Shown here: positions 10,595 through 19,755 of the stretch, one piece after another
Layout: the number at the start of each line of letters is the position of its first letter
How positions within the stretch are numbered: position 1 is the stretch's first letter
Source: Favolaschia claudopus
Lineage: Eukaryota > Basidiomycota > Agaricomycetes > Agaricales > Mycenaceae
DNA: 64,000 nt
NCBI GenBank assembly: GCA_037176885.1
Contig: JAWWNJ010000013.1
Span: 1 to 64,000, forward strand
Direction: 5' to 3'
Notes under the pieces: generated by a model
Seen by the model: the letters and a program-made list of their open reading frames with translations, nothing else
The model's database searches: none
What the model was told of the DNA's origin: nothing
Program-made: the position numbers and the translations under genes

Positions 10595-11467
10595 TTATCC
10601 CGACTCCACCGTATCCACCGCCATCTCAGTCCCGCTGGGTTCCGCGTCGATCGTCGACAAGGTAGCCTAGAGTAAAAGAATGGGGAGATGGTCAGCAAGA
10701 GTGGATAGAGGAAGGAAAAAGGAGGGACTTACCGGTTGCCCATCGTCGCCCTCAGCAGCAACGGCAGCGGCAAGTGCATCGCGGTCAACCTTGATGGCGA
10801 GCTCTTCCTCCGACGGCCTAGGCGCTGGGTGGATCGCCTTCAAGTTGGGAGTCGACGCCGCATTGAACTGCTTGACGAGATGTTCAAAGTGGGCGCGGAG
10901 GTCGGCCGGGCTGACATCGACGGCGGAGAAGCGCGACAGGAATTTGTCGAGGCCAACGACCGAGATGATGTCGACGGCGTGCGCGTGGTAGTGGCGGAAG
11001 GTCGAGGCGAAGTCCTTGGCGGCGGCGCGAGCAATCTTGGCGGTATCGACATAGTGGTGATAGCGAGAAAGCAAGACTTCACCAAGATGGTCGGTGTCTA
11101 AACGAAACAAGCGTTAGCTAAAACCAAATAAAGAAAGGGAAGAACTTACAGTTTGAAAACTTAGTGAAACGAGGGCCAAGTTGGTGGTAAAACTCCACCA
11201 ACTCCTCGTCGCACTTCTCAAACTCACACGAGAACCCCTTCTTGTGGCAAGCGCTGCACTTCGCACCAAAGGCCGCTGGGATGCAAGTCTGGTTAAGCGC
11301 CAGGCACTGGATACAGATCCAGCCAGGCTAGAACGAAAGAGTGGTTAGTTAAAGAGAGGATCGTTTAAGCTAAACAGGACTTACGATCTTAGCTTTACCG
11401 AACTCCATCTCCATGATCGGCGCAGGATCGAACTTGGGAAGGTGCTCGAAAGGCGGTGGCGGAGGAG
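10595..11467 (-). pseudogene. Cargo gene A, left copy, 5'-truncated
   Basis: This is the mirror of the 3' half of right gene A. It keeps the cluster exon (about 11,152-11,329), the following 365-nt exon (10,734-11,098) and the last exon (10,595-10,666). It breaks off inside the preceding exon at 11,467, where the LTR of the complete element begins. In this copy the cluster exon reads through and splices in frame to the next exon, whereas the right copy has an extra A that makes a stop and an extra C in the next exon. The left copy therefore shows the true reading frame although it lacks its start. Confidence 0.65.
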
Positions 11468-11470
11468 GGA

Positions 11471-12847
11471 TGAAACGCTTGCACGCGGTCTAGTACAGCA
11501 AGTACTAGTTAGTTGTGGATTAACCCTGAAGGCCTATCTAGCTTTCAACCGCTAGCGAACCAACAAACCCAATCCTAACTACTTTCCCCCTTGTAATGGT
11601 ACTATAACTACGCCGAGTACAGCTCGTTTGATCACTTGTTTAAGATGATCGAAGGGAGCCTAAGATATAAACCTCTAACTAGTGCTTAAATACGATTGAG
11701 TGCCAGATAGAATCAAGTCCTCTCTTGACTAAAAGCCAAACGAGTGCTCAAGTCCAATATTTAGCTGATACAACGCAGCTAGGCCGAGTCCAATTCCAAT
11801 TCCAAGTCCAACAAAAGCTGATACCACACAGCTAACACAAAGTTCACACAATATCCAAGTCCAATGCCGCTGATACCACACAGACGGCCTTAAAGTCCAA
11901 ATTCACACTAAGAGTGGGCGCGAGTAGATTGAGAAACTTGTACAAAACGCTAAACAGAGCTCCTGGTATAGAGTTGATATAGGATGTCAAGCCCTAGATC
12001 TCTGCCTTTATTCGGGACTTTAGTCAGTTAAAACCGACACGCCCTAGCTAGGTCAGGAATCCAGTACTGAACACCTTCTACCACTGGCCTTATATACTGT
12101 ACATTCTAGCTTACTATTTACTGATTACTGTGCGACTGTCCATGGTCTATTTAATACATTGTCCAATAGGCATCCAGATAATTTATGATCCTTTCCTTCA
12201 TCCCTGGTTTCCGATCGTTTCACAACCACGATCAAATACGTCCATTCTCCAAGAGGTTCCTTAGTTATGGGTTCCTTGCTTAAGCCTTTGCCTGGCTTTG
12301 TGCAGAAACAGAAAGCTGAGTATCCAACGGTCATTTAGATACCCATACTTCCTATGTTCAGGCCAAGGACGGGATCTTGAACACTATCTGGAGTCCGGCT
12401 TGTGTTCCCCGTGATAGGTTTCGTGATCCCTTGATGCGTCTAAGTGACAATGACTGTTCCGTAAATGCCTCGGAGTGATGCCTTAGCCAGCCGTCCTGAT
12501 CATGGTGTTTCGGCTGATCAGTTGGTTAGCCAGGCAGCCCGCTCGCCTAGCTAGAGTATGTAACAGGTGGGACGGCCATTTGTTAAGTCCCTTTGGTGGT
12601 ATTCAGACAACTCGTGGACCCAAGAGGCTTTATACTCTTAGCGGAGCCCAAATACCTTTACTTGAGGTACGTCGCTCGGTCTGGTGATTTCCTTACGATA
12701 CGTCCAGGTATTGCCTTGACTTGGCCGTGTCTTGGTTAGCAATCCAGGACTGATCCTAACCCTCTTGAGCCTAATAGGTAGGTACTTAGCTAGCAAAACG
12801 CGCAAATTCCTGCACATTCCACTACTAGCCTAATAGCCTGCTTATCA
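11471..12847 (-). repeat. 3' LTR of the giant element
   Basis: This 1,377-bp LTR matches 29,131-30,506. On the element strand it starts TGATAAGC and ends GCGTTTCA. A strong TATA box (TATATAAG on the minus strand) lies at 12,089-12,096. About 150 bp near 11,751-11,905 hold three imperfect repeats built on AAGTCCAA and GCTGATACCACACAGC, possibly regulatory. Confidence 0.95.
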
Positions 12848-12859
12848 TCTCCCCCATTC
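12848..12859 (-). other. Polypurine tract of the giant element
   Basis: On the element strand, GAATGGGGGAGA directly precedes the first TG of the 3' LTR. This is where plus-strand DNA synthesis would be primed, and it shows that the 11,471-12,847 repeat is the true 3' LTR and the cargo is internal to the element. Confidence 0.8.
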
Positions 12860-13068
12860 TTTGCTCTTGACCGTCCCCGGTCAACTCTACTTTCCTATCT
12901 AGACCAGGCTAAAGCTTGTCTTTAAGCCCCACCACTCAAGATCTACTCAAACTACTTAACCAGCCTTGTCCCGGCTTAGCTAGCGCTCGTCATGATTTGG
13001 CCAGGATTCTAAGTCCTGAATCCGACTTAAGCGTTTTTGCCTCCGGCCAGCCAGTTACATAATTTACG

Positions 13069-13275
13069 TCATCTCTTTAATTGATCCATCAATCCTCGAC
13101 TGATTCTTTGTTTCCGCGGGAGCAACTGATCCAAAGGTTCGTCCCCTGTCTGGGATACGTTCCTTTGCTCAATACCTCCCTGTTGATACCCAACAAGCCT
13201 CATTTTCCTCTTTTTATTATCCGGTAAGAGCTCTTTTCTTGAAAACTTTCCCTGAATCTGAACTTTATCAGCCAT
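13069..13275 (-). CDS. Small basic ORF near the 3' LTR (68 aa)
   Basis: This short sense-strand open frame lies between the cargo and the polypurine tract. The product would be basic (many Lys, Arg and Gln), with no signal peptide or membrane segment, so it is not an envelope protein. It may be chance; the surrounding 12,860-13,400 otherwise shows no gene. Confidence 0.2.
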   Translation of the reverse strand: MADKVQIQGKFSRKELLPDNKKRKMRLVGYQQGGIEQRNVSQTGDEPLDQLLPRKQRISRGLMDQLKR

Positions 13276-13400
13276 TCTCGATTCGGTAAGTTCTCATTAG
13301 AGCCTCTATTGATGGAATCGCCCACTTATAGCGCTTCTTTTCAATAGAGTCTCAAACTCTATCCCAGTGCTTCCAAATTTCCAAGTCCTTCTACAGAAGA

Positions 13401-13427
13401 AGCTGCGTCCGCAGCTATCTTAAATAG
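13401..13427 (+). promoter_or_regulatory. Candidate promoter of cargo gene A
   Basis: A 16-bp palindrome (AGCTGCG-TC-CGCAGCT, 13,401-13,416) is followed at once by a TATA-like TTAAATAG (13,420-13,427), 50 nt before the ATG at 13,478. Similar TATA-like tracts lie about 55-70 nt upstream of genes C (TATAAA at 17,115), D (about 17,910) and E (19,681), which supports the cargo genes having their own plus-strand promoters. Confidence 0.4.
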
Positions 13428-13477
13428 AGGGACTTAGGAAAATTTTCTTCATTCCTTTCTTCCATCTTCCACCCACA

Positions 13478-15753
13478 ATGTCTGCTCGTCGCGCCGGCAA
13501 AGCTACTCCCCGCCCAACGACTCCCGAAATCGACGCCTCCCTTATCTACTGGGCCGCCTTTAACCACCCTTGCACTCGCCCGCTCAACAAAATCCTCCTG
13601 GCCGCTTCCGAACCCATCGAGAAGGAGGTCGCCTACGTCGCCTTTGGTCAGGCTCTCCCCGCAATCGAGCACGCGTTCGACGAGCAGCTTTGGGAAACTC
13701 AACCGGAGGAGTGCCACGCCTGGAATGGCATGATGGCTAACCTCCTCGAGTTCCTGGACGTCGTCCCGAATTTCTGGGCTTCCGTTGTGCAGTCTCCTCC
13801 TGAGGATCCCGGCGAGGTACGCCTCCCTTTTCCTTTTCTTATTTTCATTCTCTAATCCTCCTCTAGTATCCTGATCTTCCTGAAAACTTCAAGATCCCTT
13901 TCGCCGCCGCGCCGGATCTCGACTTCACTCCGTACGACTGGTCGATCCCTCCTTTCTATTCGCTTGTCAAGCAGGAGGTCGTCAAGACTTCGCCGTACGC
14001 CAAACTCGAGATCCCACCGTACGAGCCGCCCGTTCCCCATCAAGCGTCGGTCTCTCTTCAAGGAGCCCTCGTCCACCGACGCGAAGGGTTCCAAGAAGCC
14101 GGATGCTCAATCCGCGTCTGCGTCGTCGTCCCCGGTGAGGCCGCGTCCCATGTTCATGGTGAAGACCGAGGTTCAGCAAGTTCGCGGTCCTCCTGGCCGT
14201 CGCGTCTTCGATGGGGTTGAAGTCCCCAACACTCGTTCGTCGTAAGTCCGTTTCTCAATCTCCCAACTTTCCTTTAACTAACGTTTCCTCTCTTTAGTTC
14301 TGCCCAGTCTGGCAACAATCGCAAACGCAAGTTCGGGGAAAGCGGGGAGGTTGAGATGTTTAAGTCAAAGGACCAAGAGTCCGTTCAGGTAAGTCTCCCT
14401 TTAGTCTAGACTGCCTGCCCTTTGTACTTGGCTAACTCTTTTGTCTCTTAGGCTGACAGCGACGGTGAGGACGAGGTTGTTCCACCGCTCCCGTCGTGGT
14501 CGTCGACGGCCGCCAGAACTTCGTCATTCCCCGTCGCGCCAAGCTCGGATCCATCCACTACCCCCAACGCTAAGACGACTATGCCGACTCAAACCGAGAT
14601 TCAGGCTTTCGCCAAGCAGGTTGTCGACGTCTTTCAACACCGTCTTCTGAACTCGTCGGTTACAGGCACAGGTAAGTCCGCTTTTTACTGACTTAGCTTT
14701 TACTTGTTACTGACTAGAGTCCAGAGGACTTCAACCCGCTGCCCCCGTTCAACATCGTCACTCCTCTTAACCACCCGTTCCTTTACGGTGTGCGCTTCAA
14801 GGGCAAGACCCCGCCGCGGTTTTACAATTATCTTCCGCCCGGGACGTTGACTAGGGTGTCCACGAAGCCTGAACTCGCTCCTCCGCCACCGCCTTTCGAG
14901 CACCTTCCCAAGTTCGATCCTGCGCCGATCATGGAGATGGAGTTCGGTAAAGCTAAGATCGTAAGTCCTGTTTAGCTTAAACGATCCTCTCTTTAACTAA
15001 CCACTCTTTCGTTCTAGCCTGGCTGGATCTGTATCCAGTGCCTGGCGCTTAACCAGACTTGCATCCCAGCGGCCTTTGGTGCGAAGTGCAGCGCTTGCCA
15101 CAAGAAGGGGTTCTCGTGTGAGTTTGAGAAGTGCGACGAGGAGTTGGTGGAGTTTTAACCACCAACTTGGCCCTCGTTTCACTAAGTTTTCAAACTGTAA
15201 GTTCTTCCCTTTCTTTATTTGGTTTTAGCTAACGCTTGTTTCGTTTAGACACCGACCATCTTGGTGAAGTCTTGCTTTCCTCGCTATCACCACTATGTCG
15301 ATACCGCCAAGATTGCTCGCGCCGCCGCCAAGGACTTCGCCTCGACCTTCCGCCACTACCACGCGCACGCCGTCGACATCATCTCGGTCGTTGGCCTCGA
15401 CAAATTCCTGTCGCGCTTCTCCGCCGTCGATGTCAGCCCGGCCGACCTCCGCGCCCACTTTGAACATCTCGTCAAGCAGTTCAATGCGGCGTCGACTCCC
15501 AACTTGAAGGCGATCCACCCAGCGCCTAGGCCGTCGGAGGAAGAGCTCGCCATCAAGGTTGACCGCGATGCACTTGCCGCTGCCGTTGCTGCTGAGGGCG
15601 ACGATGGGCAACCGGTAAGTCCCTCCTTTTTCCTTCCTCTATCCACTCTTGCTGACCATCTCCCCCATTCTTTTACTCTAGGCTACCTTGTCGACGATCG
15701 ACGCGGAACCCAGCGGGACTGAGATGGCGGTGGATACGGTGGAGTCGGGATAA
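13478..15753 (+). CDS. Cargo gene A: large Zn2Cys6-like protein (frame-damaged copy)
   Basis: Eight exons are inferred from clear GT...AG introns with CTAAC branch sites: 13478-13816, 13867-14241, 14298-14388, 14452-14671, 14718-14960, 15018-15196, 15249-15614, 15682-15753. The expected product is about 625 aa. The N-terminal 113 residues form a globular-looking domain; a basic, low-complexity linker follows. The exon at 15,018 encodes the cluster C-x2-C-x6-C-x8-C-x2-C-x6-C, which matches the fungal Zn(II)2Cys6 spacing. The C-terminal 200 residues are helical. This copy has apparent single-base indels: near 14,035, one or two in exon 4, an extra A near 15,159 creating a stop, and an extra C near 15,281. 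The left copy lacks the last two. As written it would not make the full protein. Function is unknown; DNA binding is inferred only from the cysteine spacing. Confidence 0.6.
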
Positions 15754-16418
15754 GCTCATGGACTTTTGCCCGCTCGTCGTTCCGTTTGCGCGCGCTTCTT
15801 ACGCGCCGTTTTTCGTTTTTGTTTTTATAATGCACAGCATCTACTATGTACTTGGACTAGGCCTCCATAGTTAGATTATCGGTAACCCTAGAACTAAAAA
15901 ATGTAACGTCTATAGGATACCCTCTCTGCTTAGAGGGTATCTATAAAAGCTTTTGTATACTGGTCTTCCTTTGTGTGAACAAGTCCTCTTGGACTTTATT
16001 ACTATTTAGCAGGAAGTCCCTTAATACCACTTTCTTAGTCTTTTTAGAACGTCAACTACTTGAGGGCCGGTCCCAATTTTTACTTGGAAGTCCTTATAAG
16101 TTGGCCATTCCGGTTTACCCAGAATTCGTCTTGTCTGATAACGGTTGAATTTAGCTAGAGGCTTGGCTATCCTGTGAACAGGCCTGGCTAAGTCCTCTTT
16201 ATTTTAGCTAAGGATTTCATTCAATAGTTAAGAGTCAAAGCCGTTCCTTTCTGCACTATGAACCACTAGGCACTTGTCCACCCTTCGTCTAAGTGATGTC
16301 ATTTTGATTGACTTCTCGATTTAGTAAAATCAGACTGTCAATCCTAGCCGAAGTGATCGAGTTCCTAGTTTGGATGACCTTCACGTCAGCCTGGCTCATA
16401 GGGGTCCTAAGCTTAACT
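15754..16418. other. Cargo A-B intergenic region
   Basis: No gene is visible. It holds a perfect hairpin (10-bp stem, 6-nt loop) at 15,916-15,941, also present in the left arm. It could be an RNA structure in a leader or 3' end. Confidence 0.4.
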
Positions 16419-17065
16419 ATGGCGGTCAATCCGCATCCAACTACCTTGAAGCCCTTGGGGGCTTATCTTTCGCTGGAGGAGGAGTTCACTTACTACTTTC
16501 TCGAGGATAAGAAGGTAGGCTCCCTCCGTTTTTGCCGTGTAGACATTACTTAGCTAGCGCATTCCGTTTAGCCTGGGGCCGGAAGCTTATGCCAGTCTTG
16601 CAATGTCTTCGGGCTGACTTGCAAATTCAAGGCCTGGGTAGAGGCTGCGAACGCTGTGAACTCTACCACCAGTCAGACTGCACTTATGCCCAGTGGCCTG
16701 CTTTCCTTGACTTCCGCAAGTCTGAATTATGGGAGAAGACGGGTTCGTCTTATCCCTTTTTATCGCCCTTAGCTAAGTTCTGATTTGTTTGTCTAGAGCT
16801 TCGCTATGGCGGAGACTACTTCCCAGAGTCCCACCTTGAGGCTTACTTCGAGCCTTTGTTTAAACGGAACGTGGCCGCTTACGAACGGAGGCTCGAGATA
16901 GCTCTTCTTAAGGTTAGGCAAGCGTCACCAGCGGAAGCTATGGAAGTGTATAGGGCGCACGAACGGGCTCACGGGGGCGGGACTTTCGGAGTCGCAGCTT
17001 GGCTGCGTTCAGACCCTGGCTTAACCATCCCAGTTATACGCCCGCGCCATACTTTCGAGCGTTAA
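16419..17065 (+). pseudogene. Cargo gene B, right copy (Zn2Cys6-like, 1-nt deletion)
   Basis: Three exons: 16419-16514, 16572-16742, 16797-17065. The cluster exon has lost one G near 16,635 (GGG versus GGGG in the left copy), which shifts the frame between the third and fourth cysteines. The intact left copy encodes 178 aa. Exon 1 carries SLEEEFTYYFLED and exon 3 a charged helical domain. The cluster exon begins directly after a phase-0 intron, as in genes A, C and D. Function is unknown. Confidence 0.6.
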
Positions 17066-17180
17066 GTTTATTGGGCCTTTATCTTAGCCAGACCTCCTGT
17101 TAGGGCCCGATTTGTATAAAGTCCAGTTTAGCTAGTCGATCTCGATATACCACTTCTTGTCTTCCACTCTCATCTTCGCT

Positions 17181-17768
17181 ATGCCTTTCAACTCCCTGGA
17201 GGAGGAATACGCCTTTATTTATCTGGAGGATCACCCCGTAGGTTTCTCCTTGTCCCGTCGTAAATAACGGCTTATCCCTTTCCTAGTCTCTTAACTCGTG
17301 TACTCAGTGCGCAGACCGCGGTCAAGACTGCGTATTCTCCTTCTGGGGCAGGGCTTGCACCGCTTGCGAGGAGAGGCTTTGCAACTATTGCAGCTTTCGT
17401 TGGTTCTATCGCTGGCAGATGTTCCGCATTTCTCCTGAGTTCACTTCGCTCCGTAAGCTTCTCGCTTAATTAACGGCTAAGTCAATTAACCAAGACGCTT
17501 GACAGGTCCCCGCTTTGGCCGGGTGATGTTCCCCTACGCTTTCCTTCACCTTCACATACAGTCGATCATGGAGACTATTTGGGAGGAGACTTATATGGCC
17601 CGCTGCGACCAAGTCAAGCGTCGTATTGACGCAGCTAAGTCTACTGCCGAGATTGCCCACCTCCGTACCTATTTTGACCGCCTTGAGTTTGGCGCAATTG
17701 CCTACCGATGGCTAAGCCACAGGCACTGTGTCCTACGTCTCCAAGAGATTTGCCGAGGGGAAGCTTAA
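17181..17768 (+). CDS. Cargo gene C: 161-aa Zn2Cys6-like protein
   Basis: Three exons: 17181-17237, 17287-17452, 17506-17768, all in frame. Residues 1-19 contain the SLEEEYAFIYLED motif shared with gene B. The second exon encodes C-x2-C-x6-C-x8-C-x2-C-x7-C with one extra cysteine inside the last spacer. The last 90 residues are helical and basic. A TATAAA box lies 61 nt upstream. The gene is intact in both arms. It is probably a small nuclear or nucleic-acid-binding protein, judged only by the cluster; no linker or dimerisation coiled coil typical of Gal4 proteins is evident, and the family is not one I know. Confidence 0.65.
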
Positions 17769-17981
17769 TTAATTGGCCCTTAGTTTACCCAGCCGCTCGT
17801 TCTAGTTTAGCCCAGACCCTCCTGTATCTTATCCGGTAGTTCGGTTATAGATTCAAGGTGATCGAATTAAACTTGAGACAGTCTGGAGGGGTTGACTCGT
17901 CAGCGATCCACCTTTATTTAGGTGGACTCTGCCCTTTTGCGTCTCCAACTAATTCTTCTTCCCTTCTTCTAATCTTTCTGT

Positions 17982-19086
17982 ATGGCCCCAACTGCCGATT
18001 CTACTCTACTCGACATCGCCGCGCAGGTCGTTGGCTTAAATGAACCTGGCCCAGCTACAGTGGTGGATTTCTTGTTGATGCTCCAGGAGCGCCGTGTAAG
18101 TCTTAGCTTCGTTAATCTAGAAGTCCAAGCCCTTAGCTAACTCCCCACTTTTCTAGCCTAAGCGTCCCTGCGGCAATTGCGTCAACGCAGGTATCCTCTG
18201 CACTCCCACTCGCGCTGGGACTGGTTGCCGCGAGTGCACCCTTCAACTCTACTCCACTTGCGAGTTTATGGACGTTAATCGTTTTGTCGAGGAGCACGAG
18301 AAAGGTTTAGCCACTTTTATGCGTAGCCATAGTACGTCTTCCTCTTTTTCCTTTATCTGACGTTGGATTAACCTCCGTTTTGTTTAACTAGAGCGCAAGC
18401 CCAATCCAGATGGTCTAGCCAAGTGGCGCCGTTGGTCGTCGCTTATGATTTACGCTGGCCAGATCTTTCCGGCTCACGCTAACCTCGACTTGGTCGCTAC
18501 TCATACGGCTTATTTCCACATCTTGGGTCGTCTTCCTCTCGACTCGCTCTCCGTTATCCTGTCGGTCATCGAGACTTCCCTTCCTGGCCGAATTCCCATC
18601 AGCACTATTTTGCGTACTTTGGTTTCTCGTAAGCGCGCCGCCCTGGAGGCGGCTGGTCCAGATATTCCTTGGATCGCACCCCTTCCTATGGGACCGACGG
18701 ACTCTCCTCACCAAGCTAGGATTTTCCCTTTAACCAACACTCGCGTTAATCCTGACCCCGTCGCTGGCCCATCTATCCAGGGCGTTATGCCCGATGGTTC
18801 GAGTGCAGCCTTTAACTGGTCCACCCTCGCTTCACTCATCAACGACCAGTACAAAGACGACATCCCCGTCCGGTCGCCTCGTTCCATCCTTAACGGTCCT
18901 GACCCTGACTTAGCCGAGGGCTCCGTGTCTATCTTTGTCGACACTAGCCTTAGTGCTGTCGGAGGTTCTTCCGTCCGCGAGCAGCTAACTAAAGAGTCCA
19001 CCAGTGAGAAGGATCTCATCTCTTCGGTGCTTGACTGCGTTGATACCGCCCTTATCTTTGGGGAGGACGCCGCCAGCGACTTTTAG
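17982..19086 (+). CDS. Cargo gene D: 327-aa Zn2Cys6-like protein
   Basis: Three exons: 17982-18095, 18157-18331, 18392-19086, giving an open frame of 327 codons plus stop. Exon 1 encodes 38 residues. Exon 2 opens with a basic PKRP stretch and then C-x2-C-x6-C-x8-C-x2-C-x7-C. Exon 3 encodes a mostly helical domain of about 230 residues with an acidic C-terminus. A basic residue group directly before the first cysteine is common in Gal4-type clusters. The right copy is intact and the left copy has a frameshift at the start codon. Function is unknown. The 5.4-kb LTR element of the left arm inserted in the C-D gap. Confidence 0.68.
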
Positions 19087-19755
19087 ATACCTTAGCTCGG
19101 TAGACGGTTTTAGTCCTTAGGATGTTTGTATGGCCTTTTCACAATTAAACGTAGTTTATCTTGTGAATCGTCTGGCTTATCCACCTGAGGTCATAAGCTC
19201 TAGCTAAGCCGTTTGATTTGACAGATTGTGTCAGTTTAGCCGCTGTCATGACCTCACTTCTTAATTAAGCCGACTAAATGACGCGCTCATCTAATTAGCC
19301 CGAATTTATGATCGATCTAACTAGACTGTTCGCAGGGGTCGTCCTGAGGTGCCGACAAGCACTTCGTTAAGGTGGGGCGTCTTAGCCGGTGATCTGAGTC
19401 AGTCTTTTCTTAGCCTAACTCCGAATCGTTTATCCAGCGTCCGCTTGGCCTTAACCACACTTGTTCGCGCCATGCCCAGGCTCTTTGATTTGCAATATAG
19501 GGAAGGGTTCCTGATCACAAAAACGCTTCATCCCTTAGCTACTGTCAGACGTTGCTTTTAATTTAATTCTGGCGGAGCTCCGCAGGATCAGAGAAATTTC
19601 GAAAATTCCGCCTGATTAACCGCAGTCTCACTCCCCCATTTTTAAATTACAACTGTCCCAGTTGCTAGACAATGGGCGAGCTATTTAAGCACTATTCCCC
19701 TTATGTCCCTCTTTCAGTATCGTATCCACTTCTCTTCTCGCTTCCCATTTCGACT
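19087..19755 (+). promoter_or_regulatory. Cargo D-E intergenic region with CGG-N4-CCG palindrome
   Basis: No gene is visible. A 12-bp perfect palindrome at 19,572-19,583 contains inverted CGG triplets spaced by four bases, the type of site bound by Zn2Cys6 dimers, 173 bp before the gene E ATG. A TATA-like CTATTTAAG lies at 19,681-19,689. A 9-bp inverted repeat (TGAGGTCAT/ATGACCTCA) spans about 19,190-19,256 with a smaller TGACA/TGTCA hairpin inside it. Confidence 0.4.

Larger units (their letters stand above)
1..11467 (+). mobile_element. Inverted, truncated copy of the retrotransposon cargo region
   Basis: This stretch is the reverse complement of 14,880-20,924, apart from a 5.4-kb LTR element inserted at 3,114-8,530. 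Only a handful of differences are visible over about 6 kb, mostly single-base homopolymer indels. In element terms it is in plus orientation, so its gag-pol, if present, lies off the left edge. Homology stops at 11,467 inside an exon of cargo gene A. Three bases later the terminal TG of the complete element's LTR begins. The missing part of this copy (start of gene A, polypurine tract, 3' LTR) is not found at the far side of the complete element, so the junction is not a simple nested insertion. Confidence 0.9.

Noticed and set aside
10667..11110. Open frames antisense to the 3' part of cargo gene A
   Set aside because: The strand with clean exon borders, conserved splice sites and a cysteine cluster is the gene; the frames on the opposite strand are composition shadows.
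11471..12847. A genic explanation for the 1.38-kb direct repeat
   Set aside because: TG...CA ends, an adjacent polypurine tract on one copy and a primer-binding site on the other fit LTRs only.
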